This document shows positions 36,619 through 42,198 of a stretch of 42,198 nt of DNA, in pieces. Under the pieces are notes generated by a model. It made no database searches. It saw nothing but the letters and a program-made list of their open reading frames with translations, and was not told the DNA's origin. Position numbers and translations under genes: made by a program. Origin of the DNA: Bacteroidota bacterium (GTDB taxonomy: Bacteria; Bacteroidota; Ignavibacteria; Ignavibacteriales; Ignavibacteriaceae); contig JACZTL010000024.1 of assembly GCA_022573715.1 (NCBI GenBank), positions 1-42,198 of the forward strand, read 5' to 3'. Each line of letters starts with the position of its first letter. Position 1 is the first letter of the stretch.

Positions 36619-37596
36619 ATGTTATTAGAAACTTTAGATATTAAAGAAAATGATATCATCATTTATTCGCAAAATATTCCCAACTTAGAAAAGAATTTTA
36701 GGATTATTTTTAAAGACAAACCTGATAAAAAGGCTTACAAAATCAGCTATTCCGAAGTTTGCAGACAAATAAATGAATTTGCACCAAAGAATTTAATTGT
36801 ATACAGGCTGTTGACTAATAAGAGAAATTTAACATTGGATAATGTTAAATACGGATTCTTAATTTATATAAATGGAATAAGGGAGCTAATATATTTTGAC
36901 CCCATTTTTGCGGTTAAAGAATTAGAAGGATTATTTAATGAGGGAGATTTACCAAATATACGCTTCCGTATTCAGCAGGTTGGGTTAACTACATTAAGCA
37001 GAAAAAATAATTTCCAAAATTATGCAGAGATTTACAGTATCGATCTTGAAGCTACAGAGGCTAAATTTCAAAATGATAAAGTCTTTGCCGATGCACTTTT
37101 TAATTTTACTATTGATAATGATTTTAGAAAGGAACCTATAAAGACTGTCAAGAAACCGGAGAAAATTTTAGAAAAAATTTACAATAAAAAAGTAAAAAAT
37201 ATATTAGTAGTAAATAAAGGTGTGAAAATAATTTCCCACAATATTGCCGAAGACAAGAATTATGATTTTCATCAAGTTAAAAAAATGAACTACGGAAGAA
37301 CACTTACAAAAGAAATTGTTAATGATGAAGGGAAAAATATAAGAATTTCAACAAGTGAAGATGAAGTGCAACCTGATGTTACTATTCCGAGTGCGATAAC
37401 AAGCGAAGAAAATGGGGCTAAATCTTTAAACGACTTTATAAAGAGCAAAAAACCAAAGACCAAAACGGGCGAAGAAGCTTTAGAAAAATCATTAAAAGCA
37501 CAAGTACATTTGCTTGACATATTTAAATCTTCTGAATCACTTAAAAAGTATATGCTTGATAAAGAAGATAAAAGAGTTGTCCTTAAATTAAAATAA
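36619..37596 (+). CDS. Hypothetical protein
   Basis: This is a 325-aa soluble protein without signal peptide or membrane helix. The N-terminal half is mixed alpha/beta (LLETLDIKENDIIIYSQNI, KNLIVYRLLTNKRNLTLDN, RELIYFDPIFAVKELEGLF). The C-terminal half is polar, with a low-complexity KSKKPKTKTGEEALEKSL stretch and a basic end (KRVVLKLK). I do not recognise a family. The last 31 bp of the gene are nearly repeated at 38542-38572, past the methyltransferase gene. Confidence 0.65.
   Translation: MLLETLDIKENDIIIYSQNIPNLEKNFRIIFKDKPDKKAYKISYSEVCRQINEFAPKNLIVYRLLTNKRNLTLDNVKYGFLIYINGIRELIYFDPIFAVKELEGLFNEGDLPNIRFRIQQVGLTTLSRKNNFQNYAEIYSIDLEATEAKFQNDKVFADALFNFTIDNDFRKEPIKTVKKPEKILEKIYNKKVKNILVVNKGVKIISHNIAEDKNYDFHQVKKMNYGRTLTKEIVNDEGKNIRISTSEDEVQPDVTIPSAITSEENGAKSLNDFIKSKKPKTKTGEEALEKSLKAQVHLLDIFKSSESLKKYMLDKEDKRVVLKLK
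37563..37593 (+). repeat. Direct repeat copy 1 (end of the 36619 gene)
   Basis: These 31 bp, encoding the last residues of the hypothetical protein, recur at 38542-38572 with one mismatch (C to A). The copies flank the methyltransferase gene. Confidence 0.8.
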
Positions 37597-37853
37597 TAGC
37601 TATAATTTTTGTTAAACCTTTCTTAATTCAACAGACTTCTTACACCAAAATAACTTCAATTAAAAGTTTTTTTTAATTTTAATTCTTATATAAATCTATA
37701 TTTGGTAAAAAAAAGATTCACTGTATAATTTAGCATTCTTTTGCTGTATAAATAATAGTTGTTGTATTTTGAAATTGGAAGATGTAGGATAGATTTTCTT
37801 CTAACTAAATAATCTTGCAGCTTATTAATATGTTAGCTATAATAGAAGTTAAA

Positions 37854-38486
37854 ATGAAACCACACGAAAAAAATTTATCGTTACAGAAGAAATACAATGT
37901 AACAGGACTTCTTTATGATATTTTGGATTATCCTTGGGAACAGAGATATAAAAAATGGCGTCCTACTTTAGTAGGTGATTTAAAAGGTAAAGTATTAGAA
38001 GCTGGAGTTGGGACAGGACGAAATTTGGAATTCTATCATGAAGATGTAGATATGGTAGGGATCGAATTAAGTAAACAAATGTTGCGAAAGGCTGAAAAAA
38101 GAATTAAGAAAGCAAGGTGCAAGGTTAAGTTAATTTATGAAGACGCAACAGTTATGCAGTCAATAGGATCAAATCAATTTGATTGGATTTTTTCGACTTT
38201 TATGTGTTGCGTTATGCCGGATGATATACAAACACTTGCGATCGAGCAATTCGGTAGAGTGTTAAAAAAAGGGGGGCGATTTCGACTTTTAGAAATAGTA
38301 TTCTCGAAAAATAAAAAATTAAGAAAAAGACAAGAACTTTATGCTCCATTTGTTGAAAAAATATATGGAGCAAGATTTGACAGAGATACACTTCGCCATA
38401 TTGAGCGATCATCAACTTTAAAAGTTACAAATACATCTTTCTTAAAAGATGATACTTATTTGCTAATTGAAGGTATTCGTATTTAA
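37854..38486 (+). CDS. Class I SAM-dependent methyltransferase
   Basis: This is a 210-aa protein with a Rossmann-fold methyltransferase core: motif I VLEAGVGTGRN (47-57), the acidic E71 in GIELS, a motif II-like YEDATVMQSI and the post-motif segment LKKGGRFRLLEIV. The N-terminal part (YDILDYPWEQRYKKWRPTLVG) resembles small-molecule or phospholipid N-methyltransferases, but the substrate is not known. The ATG at 37854 is preferred over upstream TTG and ATG codons (37815, 37830) because the conserved region starts soon after it and AGAAG lies upstream. A 257-bp AT-rich gap precedes it. Confidence 0.85.
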   Translation: MKPHEKNLSLQKKYNVTGLLYDILDYPWEQRYKKWRPTLVGDLKGKVLEAGVGTGRNLEFYHEDVDMVGIELSKQMLRKAEKRIKKARCKVKLIYEDATVMQSIGSNQFDWIFSTFMCCVMPDDIQTLAIEQFGRVLKKGGRFRLLEIVFSKNKKLRKRQELYAPFVEKIYGARFDRDTLRHIERSSTLKVTNTSFLKDDTYLLIEGIRI

Positions 38487-38869
38487 AAATGACTACCAAA
38501 TAATTGTACCAAACAAGTCCGGTGAATTCCAATTGTTTAGCAGAAGATAAAAGAGTTGTACTTAAATTAAAACAGAAGTAAAATAATTACTCTCCATATT
38601 TTCAGCATCCTGTAACCTTCAACTTTCTACTTTGTTTTTTACAAAAAATAAATTAAATTAATATGTGCAAATAATTCGGGGTTACTTTCCCACACTAAAT
38701 ACTCTTTAACCCAAAAAAAAATATTTTAATAAAAATATTCATTATGTCTGAACTATTTTGTAAATTAAATTTTATGTACGCATACCTGTCCGCCGTTAGG
38801 AGGATATATATTCCATAGACAATTATTTGTGCAGTATAAGTAATAGTTATAAGGCTTAAAAGGTAGATA
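38487..38869. other. Intergenic region with repeat copy and possible cassette-array entry site
   Basis: These 383 bp hold no convincing gene. They contain the partial duplicate of the 36619 gene end (38542-38572), a short GC-rich stretch CCTGTCCGCCGTTAGGAGG (38786-38804), and GTTATAA at 38846-38852, which matches the core that precedes the later cassette genes and lies 17 nt before the first cassette ATG. The junction near 38846 could therefore be an attI-like site or the end of an earlier attC-like repeat. No integrase frame is present on either strand. Confidence 0.4.
38542..38572 (+). repeat. Direct repeat copy 2
   Basis: This is a 31-bp near copy of 37563-37593 in non-coding DNA after the methyltransferase gene. 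It is probably a remnant of a duplication or of the insertion of the methyltransferase segment. Confidence 0.8.
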
Positions 38870-39886
38870 ATGAACGAAACTTGGGATGAAATATCTTTAA
38901 AGAAACTGATAGATGATGAGGTTGAAGAGAATCTTAATCTTGAGTATAAAAGTGCTGACTCGCTAGGTAAGTCAGATGGTAAAAAGAAAGAAATATCAAA
39001 AGATGTTTCAGCATTTGCCAATTCAGATGGAGGCGTGATTTTATATGGAATGAAGGAATATGACGAACCTTCAAAACGTCATTTACCAGAAATAATTGAC
39101 CCAATTAATAGAAATGAATTTTCTAAGGAATGGTTAGAACAGATAATTAATTCAAATATTCATCCTCGTATATCTAATCTCATTATTAAGCCAATTAATA
39201 TCAGTTCTCATAATGAAAGTGTTGTTTATGCTGTTGAAATATTAAAAAGTAATACCGCACATCAAGCAAATGACAAAAGATATTACAAACGATTCAATTT
39301 TGAATCTGTAGCTATGGATGATTATGAGATTAAAGATATTTTAAATCGAGCCCAACATCCCGTTATTGAAATCGAATTTAAAATTGTAGTCGAAGATTAT
39401 GAAGTAAAACCAATAATTTCGCTTCCTAAAATTCAATTACTGGATACAAAAGAAGATGAAGAACCAAAAATTAAAACGGATACGACATTATATGTTTATG
39501 GTTTTAACAATGGAAAAGTCTTTGCAAATTATGTGAATTGCTTTCTCGATATACCAATTGAATTAATTAGAGAAGGTGATTATAAAAAAAGTGAAATGAT
39601 AGAAATTGATGATAAAAAATACAAAAGAATTTACTGTGACAATACAACACGTGATGTAGTTGATGTAAAAAATTCGGGTTATTTGAGTATTCCTAAATAT
39701 GGACCTGCTCGATTTGAACCTATTTTACCAAAAACAAGAAGTAAATTAACAACAGTATTATTTAACAACGATGTTGATTATTCTGAACTAAAGATATTGT
39801 GGACAGTATACGCAGACAATGCTGAACCAATTGATGGAGAAATAAATATGGAAGAAATACTCATCGAAAGAATTTATCCTGAATAG
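38870..39886 (+). CDS. AlbA_2 (Schlafen-like) putative DNA-binding protein, cassette gene 1
   Basis: This is a 338-aa protein. Residues about 20-155 form an AlbA_2/Schlafen-type domain: LNLEYKSADS (E25, K27), DVSAFANSDGGVILYGM (45-61) and AHQANDKRYYKRFNFESVAMDDYEI (130-154). This domain occurs in transcription regulators and in nucleic-acid defence proteins. The C-terminal half (about 165-338) is an unrecognised beta-rich region. A purine-rich AAAAGGTAG lies before the ATG. The gene ends 2 bp before the first attC-like repeat, the tight fit expected of an integron cassette. Confidence 0.82.
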   Translation: MNETWDEISLKKLIDDEVEENLNLEYKSADSLGKSDGKKKEISKDVSAFANSDGGVILYGMKEYDEPSKRHLPEIIDPINRNEFSKEWLEQIINSNIHPRISNLIIKPINISSHNESVVYAVEILKSNTAHQANDKRYYKRFNFESVAMDDYEIKDILNRAQHPVIEIEFKIVVEDYEVKPIISLPKIQLLDTKEDEEPKIKTDTTLYVYGFNNGKVFANYVNCFLDIPIELIREGDYKKSEMIEIDDKKYKRIYCDNTTRDVVDVKNSGYLSIPKYGPARFEPILPKTRSKLTTVLFNNDVDYSELKILWTVYADNAEPIDGEINMEEILIERIYPE

Positions 39887-39888
39887 CC

Positions 39889-40109
39889 TTATAACCAGCC
39901 GCTCAAGACCGACCGCCGAAACGGTTTAAGTTGGATTAAATTTTAGGGCTTAAGTTTTTCGTTCGGCATTTTGTTCTAAATAGTTTGCAAATGTTAAGTA
40001 GGGTCGCCATCATTTTCTCGACAATTTAATGGCGGCTACAAATTATAAAATTGGTTGCAAGTTAGGCATTGCTGTTCTGGGCGGCGGCTTAGCGGCAACT
40101 ACGTTAGCA
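39889..40109 (+). repeat. attC-like recombination site 1 (221 bp)
   Basis: It begins TTATAAC (39889-39895) and ends in the core GTTAGCA (40103-40109). The outer arms GCCGCTCAAG near the start and CTTAGCGGC near the end are complementary with one extra unpaired base, the hallmark of integron attC sites. Inside are a GCCGAAACG / CGTTCGGC arm pair and a GCCAT / ATGGC stem (40006-40034). It shares a perfect 26-bp block (39954-39979) and a 56-bp block with two mismatches (40044-40099) with site 3. It is longer than usual attC sites, so it may be compound. Confidence 0.7.
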
Positions 40110-40126
40110 AGCAAGGAAAAGTTAGT

Positions 40127-40804
40127 ATGGAAATTATTATTGCAGTTTCTATTGCTGTTATTGGGTGGATTGCAAACCATATGTTTAGTCTAAGAGCACA
40201 ACGAAAAAGTTTTCTTAATGAAATAATAAATAGTGCACGGAAAGAAATTTCACTTAGTTTGCAAGAATATATAGATTAGCTCAATGAACTTGTTCAACAT
40301 AATGCTAATCTATTAATTGTTCAGGGTTTTCCATTTGGCAGAGAAAATTTGGAGAAAGATTATTCTTCTCATTTAACTGAATTAAGTAAGACAGTAAAGA
40401 AAATATTTTTAGACCCAAAGTTTATCTCAAAACTTGGGGAATATGAAACTCTGCTTCCAGAGACAAAAGAAATTAGAAATTATTTAAAAAGAAAACATAT
40501 TAAACTTTATTTTAATCTTGAATCAGTTTCAACAAAAGAAGATAAATTAGATTTTGACAAACAAAGGTTTGATGAAATAGTTGACAGCTTAGATTTTGAA
40601 TTAGTTGGGGCTCAACAAATTGCAGTAAGAGATTTATTAATTTGTATTCAAAATCTTACCTTGGGTAAGATTACAGGGAAGTTTCAAGAACCAAATATTT
40701 ATCCAATGATGAATCATCCCAGAATTATTCTTGTTAAGAAAAATAAACTTAAAATTGTGAAATCAGAAGAAAATGATTATCCAAGAAACAAAGAATTAGA
40801 GTAA
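40127..40804 (+). pseudogene. Cassette gene 2 with an in-frame TAG stop
   Basis: One reading frame runs from the ATG at 40127 to the TAA at 40802-40804 and is broken only by TAG at 40277-40279. The first part (50 aa) has a membrane helix (IIIAVSIAVIGWIANHMF) followed by a basic helical stretch ending LSLQEYID. After the stop the frame continues LNELVQHNANLLIVQGFPFG and on for about 170 residues of helical protein. The two halves fit one protein of about 225 aa. It may be a nonsense mutation, a sequence error, or a true two-part product. No family is recognised. AAGGAAAAG precedes the ATG. Confidence 0.65.
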
Positions 40805-40825
40805 ACTTATAGAATTAGGCAATGC

Positions 40826-41048
40826 TTGTTAACCAGCCGCTCAAGCCGGCCGCTTACAACGGTTGGGCTTTTGTTTGGTTTTGATCGTTACGTTGTTCGT
40901 TTGGTATTCTGTTTGAGGCTAGAGCAGTAATTTGAAATTTGTCGCCGTGTTTGCAAAACAAATTAAACACAGCTAATTAAATAATAAATTCATTGTTTAC
41001 TTGTCACTGATCTTTGGGGCGGATAAGTTATTTGCGTCGCCGTTATAA
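40826..41048 (+). repeat. attC-like recombination site 2 (about 223 bp)
   Basis: The start TTGTTAACCAGCCGCTCAAG matches site 1 closely. The end is CGTCGCC-GTTATAA, with the core at 41042-41048. It keeps the same order of elements: CCGCTCAAG arm, an ACGGTTGGGCTT segment, a TTCGTTTGGTATTCTGTTT block akin to the shared block of sites 1 and 3, a GTCGCC-GTGTTT / AAACAC stem and a GGGCGGATAAG segment. It is the most diverged of the three. It lies between cassette genes 2 and 3. Confidence 0.6.
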
Positions 41049-41067
41049 CACACATAAGGATTATTCT

Positions 41068-41664
41068 ATGAGAGAAATATCTCCGGCTGAAAATATGACT
41101 GCTGAAGAATATCTAGAATTACTTCCAAATGAATTTAGGGAGATTGTTAATAAAATTAGAGAGGAGAAAAAAAACGGAAAACGTCCGGTTCCTTCTTCAA
41201 ATTTAATTGATAAATCAAATTTACTAGAACAAAAAAATCGGTCTAAATTAATTGATCAAGTTGCACTTTTAGTTGATGAGAACCTAGCTGGTCGTTCAGA
41301 GATGTGTATTCAGTTCGCGATTTTATTGAGTCGTGCATTAGAATATTTAAAATTACCTTCAAAAATTAAAATGGGCACGGCTATGTATTTTGATTCCGGT
41401 AAGGAAATATTCCGTTGGGATCATTGTTGGGTAAGAATAGGTGATGAGGTAATTGATGGCAATGTTGATATTCTTTATGAAAATCCGATGGTTCCTGAAA
41501 GTGTCAAAGTCCAACCATATTGGGGATCAATAAAGTTGACACCTCCTGATCGAAGATTAAGAGAAAATAGAAATATGTCAATTCCAGATGATACTGATGT
41601 TGAAAATTTTTGGTGGCCTGATTTAAAAAAATTTATTGATAATGAATTGAGTATTGCTAATTGA
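41068..41664 (+). CDS. Transglutaminase-like (Cys-His-Asp) protein, cassette gene 3
   Basis: This is a 198-aa protein starting at the ATG at 41068 after AAGGA; a longer frame from 41014 lies in the repeat and is not used. The segment RSEMCIQFAILLSRALEYL (C80 at a helix start), FRWDHCWVRIGDEVIDGNVD (H119, with D130 or D134) has the order and spacing of the transglutaminase/papain-like triad. This is inference from pattern only; a peptidase, amidase or transferase role is possible. The N-terminal 60 residues are helical and charged. It is a soluble protein without signal peptide. Confidence 0.65.
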   Translation: MREISPAENMTAEEYLELLPNEFREIVNKIREEKKNGKRPVPSSNLIDKSNLLEQKNRSKLIDQVALLVDENLAGRSEMCIQFAILLSRALEYLKLPSKIKMGTAMYFDSGKEIFRWDHCWVRIGDEVIDGNVDILYENPMVPESVKVQPYWGSIKLTPPDRRLRENRNMSIPDDTDVENFWWPDLKKFIDNELSIAN

Positions 41665-41680
41665 ATTAGAAAGGAGTGTG

Positions 41681-41895
41681 TTATAACCAGCAAATCAACC
41701 GGACGCCGAATCGGTTTGGGCTGAGTTCAATTTTAAGTTTACGTTTTTCGTTCGGCATTTTGTTCTAAGTAGGTTGTAAATGTTAAGCGTCGCCTCCAGT
41801 GCAAAGCAATTTACTGGCGGCTACACATTTATAAAATTGGTTGCAAGTTAAGCATTGCTGCTCTGGGCGGCGGCTTAGCGGCAACACCGTTATAT
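41681..41895 (+). repeat. attC-like recombination site 3 (215 bp)
   Basis: It begins TTATAAC (41681-41687) 16 bp after the cassette gene 3 stop and ends in the core GTTATAT (41889-41895), whose TATA complements the starting TATAAC. It carries the same blocks as site 1 (26 bp identical at 41743-41768; 56 bp with two mismatches at 41830-41885). The inner stem GCCTCCAGT / ACTGGCGGC differs in sequence from that of site 1 but keeps pairing, so structure rather than sequence seems conserved. Confidence 0.72.
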
Positions 41896-41918
41896 GCAAA
41901 ATGTAAAGGAGTGCTAAT

Positions 41919-42198
41919 ATGGCTAAAACAAGAGAAAAGAATTTCTTAAAAATGTTAAGTCTTTTTACAACTTCAATTGATAATCAAAAATATGAGAAAC
42001 CAACATTAAAAGAAATTGCCGATTCAAACCTTTATGATAAATGTGTTAAAATCTATCGGCTATTAGGTGGTATACTTGACGAAATACCTATTAGAGTTGG
42101 TGGTTATGATTTTATTGTTGATGGAAAAATTATAGAACTTGATGAGGAAGCACACTTTAATCGTTATCGAAAAATCACGTTGCAATCAAAAGTTTATA
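41919..42198 (+). CDS. Cassette gene 4, truncated by the window edge
   Basis: At least 93 residues are present; the frame is open to the end of the window. AAAGGA lies at good distance before the ATG, and the start is 24 bp after the attC-like core. The N-terminal part is helical. The visible C-terminal part reads IPIRVGGYDFIVDGKIIELDEEAHFNRYRKIT; the D...ELDEE spacing is compatible with a PD-(D/E)xK-type nuclease core, but a weak pattern of this size cannot decide it. Function is otherwise unknown. Confidence 0.7.
   Translation, partial: MAKTREKNFLKMLSLFTTSIDNQKYEKPTLKEIADSNLYDKCVKIYRLLGGILDEIPIRVGGYDFIVDGKIIELDEEAHFNRYRKITLQSKVY

Noticed and set aside
38695-39021. Minus-strand open frame of 108 codons over the start of the AlbA_2 gene
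   Set aside because: It overlaps a well-supported gene on the other strand, its C-terminal part is AT-rich non-coding sequence, and it shows no domain or start signal. It is not a relic integrase.
40055-40126. Upstream extension of cassette gene 2 from a TTG
   Set aside because: It reads through the conserved end of repeat 1; the ATG at 40127 is preferred.
40277-40279. TAG as a programmed recoding site (for example pyrrolysine)
   Set aside because: Other genes here use TAG as an ordinary stop (for example cassette gene 1 and tmk), and no special downstream structure is apparent. A mutation is simpler.
41014-41067. Upstream extension of cassette gene 3
   Set aside because: These codons lie in the attC-like repeat; the ATG at 41068 has a ribosome binding site and begins the gene-like sequence.
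38786-41895. CRISPR array
   Set aside because: The repeats are over 200 bp, are separated by whole genes and have no short spacers; no cas genes are present.

Overview
The window is a low-G+C, gene-dense stretch of bacterial chromosome. It most likely comes from the Bacteroidota/Ignavibacteriota side of the FCB group. The evidence is an alternative complex III (Act) operon of the Rhodothermus/Flavobacterium kind joined to an A2-type cytochrome oxidase, a TAnnTTTG-type promoter element, weak Shine-Dalgarno sequences, a secreted tricorn-like protease and the AT-rich codon use. The lineage is an inference from gene content; no rRNA or tRNA gene is visible.

Layout. Positions 1-126 hold the 3' end of a group II intron (+ strand). 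Converging on it are two overlapping minus-strand genes (155-2831): a Rad50/SMC-like ATPase with a zinc-hook-like CxxC and a C-terminal zinc ribbon, and a 69-aa acidic partner. This pair looks richer in G+C than the rest and is probably acquired. From 3003 to 5801 lie four minus-strand housekeeping or accessory genes: AlaX-type tRNA editing, an EamA transporter, an AlkD-like repair protein and a membrane protein. A secreted tricorn-type S41 protease (6084-9338) ends at a clear hairpin. It is followed by five minus-strand genes, mostly of unknown function (9453-13028), with related GTCACGG hairpins between some of them.

From 13198 to 37596 everything reads on the plus strand. First come ybbR-like, tmk and a C-terminal processing protease, then a glcDF-like (S)-2-hydroxyacid dehydrogenase pair. 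The main block is a respiratory locus (19487-34250) that looks like one transcription unit: actA, a small membrane protein, actB, actC, a fused actD-actE, actF, a membrane-anchored cytochrome c, a Sco copper chaperone, oxidase subunits I, III, IV and II, heme O synthase, and a polytopic membrane protein fused to a cytochrome c. Together these encode the route menaquinol -> Act complex -> cytochrome c domains -> aa3-type oxidase -> O2, plus the copper and heme assembly factors. The block ends at a hairpin near 34300. An alpha-glucan phosphorylase, an unrecognised protein and a SAM methyltransferase follow.

The most interesting region is 38846-42198. Here plus-strand genes (an AlbA_2/Schlafen-like protein, a gene broken by one in-frame TAG, a Cys-His-Asp transglutaminase-like protein, and a truncated protein with an ELDEEAHFNRYR motif) are separated by three related structured repeats of about 215-223 bp. 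The repeats start with TATAAC- or GTTAAC-like cores and end with GTTAnnn cores, with inverted complementary arms. This is the layout of an integron gene-cassette array with unusually long attC-like sites. No integrase gene is in the window, so it may be an integrase-less attC cluster or the middle of a larger integron.
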